DNA of 64,000 bases from a virus, in IMG/VR virus record IMGVR_UViG_3300007634_000002, positions 1-64,000 of that record; one strand, written 5' to 3'. Positions 51,903-61,761 of the stretch are shown here, piece after piece. Each line of letters opens with the position of its first letter. The first letter of the stretch is position 1. The notes beneath the pieces are model-generated. The model saw nothing but the letters and a program-made list of their open reading frames with translations, was not told where the DNA came from and searched no databases. A program made the translations under genes and the position numbers.

Positions 51903-53420
51903 ATGTCACTGCCAATTTATCCAAAAGATGACTTAGACGACTCATCCGTATTGCTAAATACCGTTGGTAATTTCTGGGCAGACTTGTTTGCACAATCGGA
52001 GCAAGTCAAATCATTATTTGTTGCTCGCGCTGCCCGCGATAAACAAATCACACAGAATTTTGATGAATTGTTGGCGTCAGTCAGTCGGCTAAAACTTAAG
52101 CCTTTACGCAAATTAGAATGGCATCTTTTGACGTTTGACACTGCACAACGCAATCAAACAATTCTTAACCGCACACGTTACGGCGTCGGTATGGATACTT
52201 ACGGACAAGGCGTAACGTATGGACAAACACAGGCGCTGCAATACACAACGTATCCACTGCCCGCCAAATTAAGCGTAGTGCCCGCGCTGAGTAACAGATT
52301 GTCAGCGGCCAGTTATACGGCAATTAACGGATCAGATTACGTAGTACAGGATGGTGTAATTCTTTTCTTGGAAGATCCCGCATCCAATCCAAACATCATT
52401 ACAGAAGACGGCAAATTTACGTTGTGGGTCTTTGGTAGCGAATGGGATGAGCGTGATCTTTTCTATCAGTTTGGATACGTCATTTCACAAGAACAAAAAT
52501 CGTCGCACACGTACCGCGATTTTATAAATGCTAATTACGATTCCATGATTGAGGGTACATCTGCTCGTGCCTTGGACCATCTGTTGGAAGCTTTTGCTGA
52601 CGTACCGTTAACCAAAACAAATGATGAAATCGTGACTCAGATTTTTGATTTTCAAAATAAAAGTTGGGTGGTAACGGATAAAAACGTGTATGGGTATGCG
52701 CTTGGAGCCACGTTACTTGTCACAGTAGGCGATCAGTTAAAACAAGGACAGCCTTTAACGGATACGTTGCAAATTTACGGTTTTAATCGTGGGGAATTGC
52801 CTGATAGCGTCAAAGCATTAGCTATCGGGAAAAACTTCATGGTGTCTGGTATTTATCAAGACATCGTGTGTGAAAATAACACATACGCAACTAATGTGTA
52901 CACCAAAGACGACGGATACACAGCGTTTGAATTCCCTGTGCAAGGTAATCCCGGCGACGTTGAAAAGTTCTGGCAAGACACGCATGACCGAGGTGTAGCC
53001 GCAGGGGCAACCTTGGCAATGCTGTTAGATAGTCGCACCGTTAAAACAGGACAGCCCGGACCTTTGGCACTTCCGGCAACAATTAATCCACTGTTGTTCC
53101 TGACTAGAAACATTTTGCGCAACAACTTTATACTGCTTGTACTTAGACCGTCGAAATTTGGCTCAAATGCGTTAAGATTAAACCTTACTTACGCGTTGCG
53201 ACGTATCGTACCACCGCATATCGGCGTAATGGTGCTTATTGCGTTGGATGCTGAAACTGACCAGATTACGATGGACGGTATCAGTTCAACAGATGCCGGG
53301 CTCGTTGAAGAAGACGTGCTGGTTTATTTTGGGAATAGTGTTGAAGAAATAATAGATGCCGATACTTTGGTGGATGATCAGGATGTCACGATTCGACTAA
53401 TTCAAGGACGCTGCGAATGA
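51903..53420 (+). CDS. large baseplate/tail structural protein
   Basis: 505 residues with CAGGAAG upstream, directly after the terminator. The N-terminal ~100 residues are helical (FWADLFAQSEQVKSLFVARA, FDELLASVSRLKLKPL), then beta-rich and mixed to the end. It resembles wedge or fibre-bearing proteins by place and size, but I recognise no family. It overlaps the next gene by ATGA, so they are co-translated and probably assemble together. Confidence 0.5.
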   Translation: MSLPIYPKDDLDDSSVLLNTVGNFWADLFAQSEQVKSLFVARAARDKQITQNFDELLASVSRLKLKPLRKLEWHLLTFDTAQRNQTILNRTRYGVGMDTYGQGVTYGQTQALQYTTYPLPAKLSVVPALSNRLSAASYTAINGSDYVVQDGVILFLEDPASNPNIITEDGKFTLWVFGSEWDERDLFYQFGYVISQEQKSSHTYRDFINANYDSMIEGTSARALDHLLEAFADVPLTKTNDEIVTQIFDFQNKSWVVTDKNVYGYALGATLLVTVGDQLKQGQPLTDTLQIYGFNRGELPDSVKALAIGKNFMVSGIYQDIVCENNTYATNVYTKDDGYTAFEFPVQGNPGDVEKFWQDTHDRGVAAGATLAMLLDSRTVKTGQPGPLALPATINPLLFLTRNILRNNFILLVLRPSKFGSNALRLNLTYALRRIVPPHIGVMVLIALDAETDQITMDGISSTDAGLVEEDVLVYFGNSVEEIIDADTLVDDQDVTIRLIQGRCE

Positions 53421-54007
53421 CCACTGACAAGATCCAACCTCCTACTGGCATGGTACGGCTCCACAACGTAGAGCCAAATAAAATCACGCCTATTACGTCG
53501 TGGCAACCTAATACCGTTCTATACGAATGGGCAGCAATTGCTGCCCAATTGCTGACGACCGGTGAAAAGCAGTATCGCATTTCGGGTATGTACATCGAAT
53601 ACGAGAATGTGGCTTCCGCAGAAGATACGGTAGTTGTGCCCAGTTACGGCAGAGAATCTTCAGCCGGTATCGATTACTACACTGGGCTGATTGGTACGCC
53701 TAACAGAGATTACCTGCGCATACCGTTGGTGTCGGCGCAAGTCATCAGCACCGACGAGGTTGCATATCCCAAGGGAAATCAGCCTGTATTTTTTGCACAA
53801 ACCACAGGCGTTGTCGGCGTACACGGCCGGCCATTCTCGGATGCCAGCAACAGTAAAGTTTTTGGGGCTGCACTCGTTGCCATCGTGGACGAAGCCGATG
53901 CTACGAGAGATTTGGTATTTAGCCGGTTCTATCTGTCAACCAGCTTGCAACAACTAAAGCTTGTTTCCAGCCAAATTGGTTTGGAATGGAAGCTCCAGTT
54001 GCGCTAA
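53417..54007 (+). CDS. baseplate/fibre-associated protein
   Basis: 196 residues. Beta-rich, with YRISGMYIEYENVASAEDTVVVP near the N-terminus and LVFSRFYLSTSLQQLKLVSS at the end. The gene overlaps the previous stop by ATGA. Proteins of this type often attach fibres to the baseplate rim. No specific family recognised. Confidence 0.45.
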   Translation: MTTDKIQPPTGMVRLHNVEPNKITPITSWQPNTVLYEWAAIAAQLLTTGEKQYRISGMYIEYENVASAEDTVVVPSYGRESSAGIDYYTGLIGTPNRDYLRIPLVSAQVISTDEVAYPKGNQPVFFAQTTGVVGVHGRPFSDASNSKVFGAALVAIVDEADATRDLVFSRFYLSTSLQQLKLVSSQIGLEWKLQLR

Positions 54008-54020
54008 GGAGAACACCAGC

Positions 54021-55817
54021 GTGTTAAACGAATACATCAATTTCGTGCGCGACGGTGAACCCGTTTCAGCTGGTGTAACCAACCGGCCCACCGCACAGCT
54101 TCAGCAAAATATTAATTACATATGGGAAGTTTTAGGTGCGTCTGGCGTTGGTTCAACAATTGTTATCCGTAAGACCGCAGTAGCCTCTGCTGTTAAAGTT
54201 GGACAGCCTGTTTACTTCTCATCGTCAAGTCAAGTCTTTGAGCAAGCTTTATCGGCTGTTGCAAGCGGTACCGTCAACGGGCATGTCGTTGCGGCAGAAT
54301 CAGCGCAGGTGTGGGGTGTCGTTCTTCAAAAACTGTCAGCCACTTCTGCTGACATTCTTGTATCAGGCTATTCAGCGTTGAACTTGAATGAAGCCGTCAC
54401 GGGTACCGTAACTGCGGGATTGTATTACTTATCGGGGTCAACTCCCGGCAAGCTTGTTAATACGCGGACACCTGTAACCGTTCCCGTATTGCGTGCGGAT
54501 GGCAACGGTAACGTGCTGGTGTTGCCGCAGTTTGCAGATTTCATCGACAGGCACGTGCACTATAAGTTTGATTTGGTATGCGCTCCTGCCGGAGCATACG
54601 CAGAACCGGCTTCAGGCGATCGGCACGTCATTACGCTTGCGGATTCAACCTTACCGGGATGGTTACCTGCTGGGGATCCAATTTTTAACGGCAAAGCTCC
54701 CGCAGGCGCCATGTTTGGCTACAACCTGTCGGCGCATTCGGAATTGCAAAATGTATGGCCGCCTATTCCTGTAACTGAAGCATATGTAGAATGGGATCGC
54801 GGATATATTACATTCTTAGGTGCCGCAGGAATCAATTTAGGCATAAACGAAGCGTGTGTTGTTGATCGTAACGGTATTTGGTGGATGTCAGACTGTTACG
54901 ATGACGTACCGTGGCCAACTGCATATAATTCTCCGGGTTTTTCTACAAGCTTGTCAGATCCACCCGATGCCGAGTGCCCACGCCGACAGCAAATGTCTAT
55001 GCGTATTTGGTTTACTAAACCGTCATTTGCTACCGATGCTACTGTAGTTACTAGCCTTAAGTCTTTAGATCCGCGCCTTGTCATCACCTGCACAGACGGA
55101 ACCGCAGGGTCTTTAGGCGCGTTAAATATTGACTTGGATCTTAATTTTTTAGCGACAACAGGTGCTACAGGTTATCAAGTCCTTAAAGAAATTACAGGTA
55201 ATTCATTTACGCAAGGACCTGTTTGTGAAGGTCTGTACACGCTGAGCTCTTCGGTATCGTTATCCAGTCCGTCTCGTCGCCGTTTAGTAGTTGGCAGTGC
55301 CAGCAGTCCTTGGCTTTATCAAGGTCCTGTGGAAATCTCCGTGGTTCCGACTGAATCGCGAGAAATTGAAGTCCAGTTAATACGTTTAGACGGCGTGGAA
55401 GAACAATTTTACGAAGACGTAACTTATCTTGGTTTCCCTGCCGCAAGTGAAACGTCTATTAGGTGTAAGTTACATGTTCCGAGCTCAACTGGTTTTGTTT
55501 CACCTGTTATTTCTCTTAAGTTGCGTATTCTTGGTCGTGCCGTTGGAAATTTACCGAGTCTTACAGTCACGGCGCGACGATTGCCAAAGCCGGCAACAGG
55601 GGCGTCGGTAGCACTTCCTTTGGCCGCTAGTGAATTTCCTGTCACTATTGTTACAACAGCCACATTAGGCGCAAGTAATAAATATATTGACGTTACAAGC
55701 ACAAGTTTTGCTGTTGCAGACGGCGATACCCTGTTATTTACAGTTCAGCGCAGCGAAGATGCTTACGCTGGAGAAGTTGGTATTTTGCAAATGACTGGAA
55801 TTTTATCTGCGTCGTAA
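54021..55817 (+). CDS. baseplate or fibre protein, large beta-rich
   Basis: 598 residues from GTG 54021, with AAGGAGA upstream. The N-terminus LNEYINFVRDGEPVSAGVTNRPTAQLQQNINYIWEVL is of the kind that trimerises at the base of many phage fibres (VTNRP followed by a Leu/Asn-rich helix). Then about 150 residues of beta domain, a central region with several Trp, and C-terminal strands with RRLVVGSASSPW and LQLIRLDG-like segments. It probably links baseplate to the fibres coded downstream. Exact role unknown. Confidence 0.5.
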   Translation: MLNEYINFVRDGEPVSAGVTNRPTAQLQQNINYIWEVLGASGVGSTIVIRKTAVASAVKVGQPVYFSSSSQVFEQALSAVASGTVNGHVVAAESAQVWGVVLQKLSATSADILVSGYSALNLNEAVTGTVTAGLYYLSGSTPGKLVNTRTPVTVPVLRADGNGNVLVLPQFADFIDRHVHYKFDLVCAPAGAYAEPASGDRHVITLADSTLPGWLPAGDPIFNGKAPAGAMFGYNLSAHSELQNVWPPIPVTEAYVEWDRGYITFLGAAGINLGINEACVVDRNGIWWMSDCYDDVPWPTAYNSPGFSTSLSDPPDAECPRRQQMSMRIWFTKPSFATDATVVTSLKSLDPRLVITCTDGTAGSLGALNIDLDLNFLATTGATGYQVLKEITGNSFTQGPVCEGLYTLSSSVSLSSPSRRRLVVGSASSPWLYQGPVEISVVPTESREIEVQLIRLDGVEEQFYEDVTYLGFPAASETSIRCKLHVPSSTGFVSPVISLKLRILGRAVGNLPSLTVTARRLPKPATGASVALPLAASEFPVTIVTTATLGASNKYIDVTSTSFAVADGDTLLFTVQRSEDAYAGEVGILQMTGILSAS

Positions 55818-55835
55818 CAAGACAGGAGAATACTC

Positions 55836-56795
55836 ATGCCTGTCGGCAATTGGAATTTAGAGTTTCTAAATCACAACAGTCAACGGAATTATCCGTTGGC
55901 AGATACCGCTACTGGTACAGATACGTCTAGCAGTTTTACAATTCCAGAAGATTTTATTGTCGAATTAGACTTACCCATTCACGCTGGATTAAACGTAGCT
56001 AGCGGTCGGTTCTTTATTAAACGTATAGATGCTTATTCCATCGGGTATGCTGTGATCGTCGGCTATGCGCCAGTTTCTGGCGATCCTGTTGATGCAGCCA
56101 CGGCATTAATTCCACGGCAATCATTTGCAACTGGCGCTAAAAACGTCGTGTTTTCTTTGGGCGGTGTCGGTAGTTTTTCTGACACTGCGGGAAAGATTGT
56201 TATCGGCAAATTGACGGGAATAGATTTGCAACCTTCGGGTAGCTGGTTTTTTGAGTTTGTCGCAAGCCAGTTAGATCCAGATGCAATTAGACCAATTATT
56301 ACAGGCGTCAGTTCTATTACGTTAATTAATGGTGCGCAAGCATCCGGTAAATTTTACGGTGACGTTGAATTAGTTGCTGGAAATAATTGCCAGCTTGTGC
56401 CTGTAGTAGTTGATGGGGATCTGGCAAGAATTCGCATTAATTTTATTCAGGGCGAAGGTTCTGTAGAAGATTGCACGTGTTATGGCGACGCTGCGTTGAC
56501 TACACCTATTAAAACGATTAACGGTGTGCCTGCAACGACGGCAGGTGGTTTTAGTTTTGCAGGTACAGATTGTTTGCAAATTGAGCCAATTACTAATGGT
56601 GTTAAGTTTGTCGATACGTGTGCAAGCCCGTGTTGTGGGGCAACGGAACTCGAACGAATCACGCAAGATTTAGAACGCTTGGCGCAGCAAGCCACTAATA
56701 TTGAAGGTTTTCTGTCGCGTTTGCAAATCTCTGTTCAAACCATGGACATGGTGGTATTGGGTTCGCGTTTGAATGACAGGAGTTGCGCTACCTAA
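55836..56795 (+). CDS. tail/fibre protein, YP-module family member 1
   Basis: 319 residues, AGGAG upstream. It starts NWNLEFLNHNSQRNYPLADTA, a short module that recurs in later genes (N-x-x-R-x-YP-F/L then an acidic or Gly stretch). A beta domain follows, and near residue 225 PIKTINGVPATTAGGFSFAG, also shared with later genes. The C-terminus has CASPCCG and a coiled-coil helix (LERITQDLERLAQQATNIEGFL). I infer a fibre or adaptor anchored by its N-terminus and trimerised by its C-terminus. Cys residues in CTCYGD and CASPCCG may cross-link. Confidence 0.5.
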   Translation: MPVGNWNLEFLNHNSQRNYPLADTATGTDTSSSFTIPEDFIVELDLPIHAGLNVASGRFFIKRIDAYSIGYAVIVGYAPVSGDPVDAATALIPRQSFATGAKNVVFSLGGVGSFSDTAGKIVIGKLTGIDLQPSGSWFFEFVASQLDPDAIRPIITGVSSITLINGAQASGKFYGDVELVAGNNCQLVPVVVDGDLARIRINFIQGEGSVEDCTCYGDAALTTPIKTINGVPATTAGGFSFAGTDCLQIEPITNGVKFVDTCASPCCGATELERITQDLERLAQQATNIEGFLSRLQISVQTMDMVVLGSRLNDRSCAT

Positions 56796-56806
56796 GGAGA
56801 TTGCCT

Positions 56807-58279
56807 GTGTCTGTTCCCGCCTGCGCAACACTTACGCGTATTGGTATTAACCAAGCTCCCGGTAACGGATCAGATTATCCTTTTGTACAGCAATCTGAAT
56901 TAGGTTGGGCGTTACTTGATGTTTATCTGTCGTACGCAGACGACACGTGCTACATAAATGCGCCGTTTTACATCAGCATTTATCCGACAGCCGTATCTCC
57001 TGTTCCCGCAGGCACTGTAAATATTAGAGACAAAGACAATGCAATTGTATTTTCCGGAACACTTGGAGCCGGACAAGCATGGGGTACAGATCGTCTTATC
57101 TGCGAAATGTTAAATGATACTGGGGTGTTGCGTCTAGTTTTACATAAACCATGCTTTCAAACTTTACCGCTAAACACATGGACAATTGCAACAGAACCAT
57201 TAGATCCACGTACGTACAGCAAAGTACCAAAACGACTTGAGACTGTTCGCGTAGGGTTAGATGCCCAAGGCGGAGCTCTTGCATTATATGCAGGATATAA
57301 CGTTGTACTGGAACCACAAGATGTAACCAACGACGACGGTGGCCGATTTAAAACACGTTTTCTTATCGATGGCGTACCCGGTGCCGGTTTAGGAAGACTT
57401 ACAGGCTGCGATCCTGATGCACAACCGATACGTACCATTAATCAAATCGGTCCGGATGCGTTTGGTAATTTCAACATGCAATGGGATGCGTGTTATCGTG
57501 GTCAACGCCGGGCCACTGTAGATTACGGTGAAGCAGAACCCGTGGGCATGTTTGCCTCTGATACTACACGGCACAGTTTTAGAGTTTTTAACGATTGTCA
57601 GCCTTGTCAGGCTTGTAATTATTTTGTGAGAACGTATCGAGGTTTGAAAGTGTTGTGGGATCGTTACGCAACGATAGCAACAACTGCCGAAACGGTCCGA
57701 GATCAATTTGTAAGTAATGTTGCGCGCTGGGATGCCGCCGCTGATTGTCGAGGAAAACGGTCACTCCAAGTAATATTTACAGCTGAAACAGAATGTCGTT
57801 TTTTTGTCGGTGCAACTTATTGCAATTATTCAGAATGTTGTGTCATACAACCTGAAATGCGTTTTACTTTTTTTAGGTACGTCGGCGGAGTACCTACTGC
57901 CGTACCAGCTACCGCAACAATTTTACGGTCGTTTGCGCAATTTGGCACTGCAAATGAAGAAGAACTTTTACCTACAGAAGCATGGCCTGTATTTTCATAC
58001 CAACCGGAATTAGTAAAAGCTCAAGATACGATTTTAGCGCGATTACGTTTGTGCGCAACCTGTTCCGATTCCGACAGTTATGGTGTGTACGTTAGTGTAC
58101 ATTTTGAGGATACTGCATACTCGCCCGATACGTGTGTGGGTGAAGTAATTGAAGTCCCTGCGGCATTGTCGGCTTTGTGGGCTGCCGAAGGAATATCCAC
58201 CCCAACAACACGTGCGTTGGAATTTAAACTGGTACCGGCTAATCCCGCTAAAGAACCATTTGGATGTGGGTGTAATTAA
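56807..58279 (+). CDS. Cys-rich tail/fibre protein, YP-module family member 2
   Basis: 490 residues from GTG 56807, set by AAGGAGA at 56794-56800. N-terminus: RIGINQAPGNGSDYPFVQQ, a divergent form of the YP module. Middle: PIRTINQIGPDAFGNFNM, the TING-like segment seen in its neighbours. The C-terminal half is rich in Cys, with QPCQACNYF, ECCV, CATCSD and the end GCGCN, possibly metal sites or disulphides. It has a helix around RDQFVSNVARWDAAAD. Unknown function; a fibre/spike shaft is likely. Overlaps the next gene by TAATG. Confidence 0.48.
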   Translation: MSVPACATLTRIGINQAPGNGSDYPFVQQSELGWALLDVYLSYADDTCYINAPFYISIYPTAVSPVPAGTVNIRDKDNAIVFSGTLGAGQAWGTDRLICEMLNDTGVLRLVLHKPCFQTLPLNTWTIATEPLDPRTYSKVPKRLETVRVGLDAQGGALALYAGYNVVLEPQDVTNDDGGRFKTRFLIDGVPGAGLGRLTGCDPDAQPIRTINQIGPDAFGNFNMQWDACYRGQRRATVDYGEAEPVGMFASDTTRHSFRVFNDCQPCQACNYFVRTYRGLKVLWDRYATIATTAETVRDQFVSNVARWDAAADCRGKRSLQVIFTAETECRFFVGATYCNYSECCVIQPEMRFTFFRYVGGVPTAVPATATILRSFAQFGTANEEELLPTEAWPVFSYQPELVKAQDTILARLRLCATCSDSDSYGVYVSVHFEDTAYSPDTCVGEVIEVPAALSALWAAEGISTPTTRALEFKLVPANPAKEPFGCGCN

Positions 58280-59934
58280 TGGCGATTCGCAACCAACACT
58301 GGTATTCGTTAAACGAGGGTATTGCTTATCCCGTTGATGAAACTGCCACAAGTGTAGATGACGCGGGGCTACGGTTACAAAATAATGTTATTACGGATTT
58401 ACATTTACGATGGTCTAATCAATTAGGGCGCTATGCATTTATAAGCTCAATCACAATTACGGATACATTTGTATCTATTACTTTTCTGGTAAGCACCACA
58501 CTAGGCGCAGCAACATTAAAACCTTTGGCGGTTATTTCGGAAGCACGTCCTGTCGTAGAAGGGCGGCAATATTCTCTAGATCCTCAAGCAGACGGTGTAA
58601 GTGGCTGGATTACATTTGGAAGCGGTGTTTCGTCTAAAACTAATTATCGTGCAAGGTTTTCCACACCACAACAAAGTTTTTTAACGGCACGCGCAGCACG
58701 CAGTTACGCGCCTCTTGCCGTTACAGGAATGCGAACACTAGATGCCGCAACGCCGCTAGAAGACATTGTGCGTTTACGCGCAACAGAACCGCTTGAGATT
58801 GTAGGAGAAGATCGTGAAATCGACGGTATATTGCGTAAAGTAGCAGTTGTACGTTTAATCGACACCGCAATAGAGACAGCGCGCCAAGATACGACAACGG
58901 CAGCATTGCAAAGCGTTTTTCAACAATTTACGGGACCGTGCGGCAAGCGTCCGGACAGCAATACGTGCACAAAACCGCCTATCGAGTTTATAAATGCGGT
59001 TGGCCCCGATTGCGACGGTTTGCTTACTGTTCAAATTAAAGGTTTTGCACTTACCGCCAAAATTGACAGCGAATGCGGCGTTCTTATTGATACGCCGGTT
59101 GGTTTGTTTGACGCGTGCTTGCCCCCGCAATTACCATCCAGTGCAGGGTTGCTACCCAGCCAGTATGCAGAAACCAACGTCATTCCGCCCGAACCTCCCG
59201 TGGAACCTCCCGTTACACCACCACCGTCTGAAAGTGTGGTTATCGTTGGATCTTTACCGTATTCCGAAGGTTTTGGCGACATGTCTGGAGACATGTTTGT
59301 ACCAATTCCAACGTCGGGTCGTTGGCTCATTACTTTGACTACCGGTGACAACACTCGGCCAACATGGATGAGTCAATCGCTGTCTGAATCTTTCAGCGAC
59401 AATTTTGTACCTCAGTACGCACTGACGTCTGAATCACAGGCATTACGTAATATCACATTGTGGCAAGGCTTTGACGTACAAACCGTATTCCGCCGCATAT
59501 CAATACATACACGCATGCGTCCGGGTACTGTCGGAAGTAAACATAACGCGGGTTTAGTATTGAATTACCGCCCGCACACAACAATAGCCGGGCGCTACGA
59601 ATATTACGTCGCTATTTTAAATTACGATACTCAAACGTTGCGGCTACATTATTTTGATGGAGTGCAGCTATTGAGCGCCGTTGCTTCTGTGTTTGTTCCG
59701 GGTATTCGTTTAGACGATTGGTATCGCATTTCGGCCACGGTTTTGCCCGGAACCGCAACGACAGAAACTAAAATTTCAGTACAGGTTACTGGTTTAACAA
59801 TTCCAACTGTTTTTGCAGAATTTGGTCCTATTGTCGTTACTAATTACCGTCCTAGCGTTGGCCGTATCGGTTTCTACGCAGATAAATCGGTTTCTGAGTT
59901 CGGCTACTTCTATCTGGAGGAAGTAAATGCCTGA
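58279..59934 (+). CDS. tail/fibre protein with C-terminal lectin-like domain, YP-module family member 3
   Basis: 551 residues. N-terminus NQHWYSLNEGIAYPVDETAT is the YP module. Near residue 235, PIEFINAVGPDCDGLLTVQI is the TING-like segment. A Pro-rich hinge (PPEPPVEPPVTPPPSES, ~300-320) leads to a concanavalin-like beta domain: RMRPGTVGSKHNAGLVLNYR, YYVAILNYDTQTLRLHYFDG, DDWYRISATVL, and VGRIGFYADKSVSEFGYFYL. The latter is the standard pattern of lectin/glucanase-type jelly rolls. A receptor-binding tip on a fibre is likely; no catalytic residues of glycosidases are obvious. Overlaps the next gene by 8 bases. Confidence 0.6.
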   Translation: MAIRNQHWYSLNEGIAYPVDETATSVDDAGLRLQNNVITDLHLRWSNQLGRYAFISSITITDTFVSITFLVSTTLGAATLKPLAVISEARPVVEGRQYSLDPQADGVSGWITFGSGVSSKTNYRARFSTPQQSFLTARAARSYAPLAVTGMRTLDAATPLEDIVRLRATEPLEIVGEDREIDGILRKVAVVRLIDTAIETARQDTTTAALQSVFQQFTGPCGKRPDSNTCTKPPIEFINAVGPDCDGLLTVQIKGFALTAKIDSECGVLIDTPVGLFDACLPPQLPSSAGLLPSQYAETNVIPPEPPVEPPVTPPPSESVVIVGSLPYSEGFGDMSGDMFVPIPTSGRWLITLTTGDNTRPTWMSQSLSESFSDNFVPQYALTSESQALRNITLWQGFDVQTVFRRISIHTRMRPGTVGSKHNAGLVLNYRPHTTIAGRYEYYVAILNYDTQTLRLHYFDGVQLLSAVASVFVPGIRLDDWYRISATVLPGTATTETKISVQVTGLTIPTVFAEFGPIVVTNYRPSVGRIGFYADKSVSEFGYFYLEEVNA

Positions 59935-60733
59935 GCGCATTCTATTTCCCGAATGGCGTAAACAAAATGAAACAACGAAGTACCCTTTTTCCGAAAAGGC
60001 TACGTTGACCAGTCGTGCAGGTAAAATCTTACTTGAAGGGACATTCCTTGACGCCAACTTGTATCCAATTGGCGGTACCGCTGGATTGTACTTGTCTAAA
60101 GTAATTGTCACACACGCCACAGTAACAATTTACGTTGGTAATGAAGGTACGTCTGAGCTTTGTTCCACAACTTTTTCTATTTTAAGCCCGCCGGTCACAC
60201 TTATTTTACGTGATGTTTATGACCGTCCCGCAGGTGTCCTTGTTTCCGCAGAATATCGGCTAGGTGTGTTTCAAGCTTTAGGCGTTGGTACCCACATATT
60301 TGAACGCAGCAGTACAGAGTTTGCTGCTACCGTATGTGTACCAGTACCCGAACAGGGCGTTAGAGGAATTTTACTAGATGACGGTACATTTCTTACGGGC
60401 GACGTATGGCTTGTCGGCGATGACGGCGTTGTACTGCGCAAACAACTTATAACTCAGAATAATATTTGTGGAGGCGGAATTCCGTGCACAGTGATTCGTG
60501 TAGATATCGTAGGTGATCCTTTATACCGCCGCAGGCTTTGTAATCCACAATCGTTGTTTACTACAGTCAATCCTATAAAAACAATGCGTTTCATTTCTGA
60601 CAACATGACATTTGACTGTGCTTCTCTTGACGGTAACATCACGATTGGCGTCAACAATGCAGCGGCAACTGATACAATACTAAGAATAACTAATACGGAA
60701 ACCGGGCTTAAAATTAGCGTGGCGGGGTCGTAA
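59927..60733 (+). CDS. tail/fibre protein, YP-module family member 4
   Basis: 268 residues. N-terminus FPEWRKQNETTKYPFSEKATL is the YP module; a beta domain follows (GLYLSKVIVTHATVTIYVG). Later NPIKTMRFISDNMTFDCASL recalls the TING segment. It is shorter than its relatives and lacks a C-terminal tip domain. It starts inside the end of the previous gene (8-base overlap), with GGAGG nearby. It may be a shorter fibre form or adaptor. Confidence 0.48.
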   Translation: MPERILFPEWRKQNETTKYPFSEKATLTSRAGKILLEGTFLDANLYPIGGTAGLYLSKVIVTHATVTIYVGNEGTSELCSTTFSILSPPVTLILRDVYDRPAGVLVSAEYRLGVFQALGVGTHIFERSSTEFAATVCVPVPEQGVRGILLDDGTFLTGDVWLVGDDGVVLRKQLITQNNICGGGIPCTVIRVDIVGDPLYRRRLCNPQSLFTTVNPIKTMRFISDNMTFDCASLDGNITIGVNNAAATDTILRITNTETGLKISVAGS

Positions 60734-60761
60734 CAGCGCGTAAACACTTATAGGATTCACC

Positions 60762-61748
60762 GTGGCCAGAGCTGGATTTTTTGACGATAATCGCAACAGA
60801 GCGTACCCGTTTATTACGGGTACTGCTGGTAGACCAATATCAGGGGTGACTACGCTTATCAATTTACCAAACTCAGCAATTGTTGATTGCGGTTTTACAT
60901 TTGGGCCTAATGTAGATTTTGATCACAGGTTTCACGTGGTGTATTTAAAACAATTACGCCGCGTGGGAAATGCATTTTTCTTTGAGTTTGCTTCAACTTG
61001 CCCTGCTTTGGCGTATGCCACACTGACATTCACGCGAACAACAACATCTGATGCATATTTGACAGAATTTACCGACAGCGGACTTGATGGTTTAAGTTTG
61101 TCGGGGTCAGAAGTTGATGCGCTTATCGAGTCTACATTTCAATCGCTTTGGACAGGATTTCTTGTTACAGGTCCTTTAGATGAATTGACTGCGTTTGTAG
61201 CCAGTAATACAACTTTAACTGGTACGCTTGCAGATTGTGTTTTAGAACCAGCACTTACGCGCAGTTCGTACAAGTCCGCTATAACGTCTATTAATGTAGC
61301 GAACAACGACAGGACTCGTTACGAAAATCCAGCCGATTGTTCAGAATTAGTGTGGCCTTTTCCGACAAACATTATTTTTATTGATTCAGTATTTTTACGT
61401 GACCTTGTGCTGTTTCAACCCGGATATAACGCAGATATTAAGCAAAATAGTCGAGATGGGTCTATTACGTTTGCGGCAAAAGTAGGTGCGGGGGAAGGAC
61501 AACCTTGTGAAGAAATTCCTTTGTTTGAAACAGAAGTACCGTTGGTGGGAATTAGTGGTTTGCTTTCGGGTGGCCCAGCTTGCGGCGAAACCATTCAAAC
61601 AATCAACGGCGTCAGTAAAAGTAACTTTACAATACAGGGCAGTAACGGTGTTCAAATTGAATCCGTGCCTGAAGAAAATAAGTTAATTATTGACATTAAT
61701 CTTGCGGGTGTCGCTGTTGTTGTCCCTGCATCACTTTCGCCGGCATGA
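60762..61748 (+). CDS. tail/fibre protein, YP-module family member 5
   Basis: 328 residues, GTG start at 60762 with a weak TAGGA site. N-terminus AGFFDDNRNRAYPFITGTA is the YP module, close to the first family member. Then a beta domain (VVYLKQLRRVGNAFFFEFAS). Near residue 285, TIQTINGVSKSNFTIQGSNG is the TING segment, followed by a short C-terminal strand. It lies just before the large Cys-repeat gene. Together with 55836, 56807, 58279 and 59927 it forms a family of five neighbouring, diverged relatives. Confidence 0.5.
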   Translation: MARAGFFDDNRNRAYPFITGTAGRPISGVTTLINLPNSAIVDCGFTFGPNVDFDHRFHVVYLKQLRRVGNAFFFEFASTCPALAYATLTFTRTTTSDAYLTEFTDSGLDGLSLSGSEVDALIESTFQSLWTGFLVTGPLDELTAFVASNTTLTGTLADCVLEPALTRSSYKSAITSINVANNDRTRYENPADCSELVWPFPTNIIFIDSVFLRDLVLFQPGYNADIKQNSRDGSITFAAKVGAGEGQPCEEIPLFETEVPLVGISGLLSGGPACGETIQTINGVSKSNFTIQGSNGVQIESVPEENKLIIDINLAGVAVVVPASLSPA

Positions 61749-61761
61749 TATAGGTGACACC

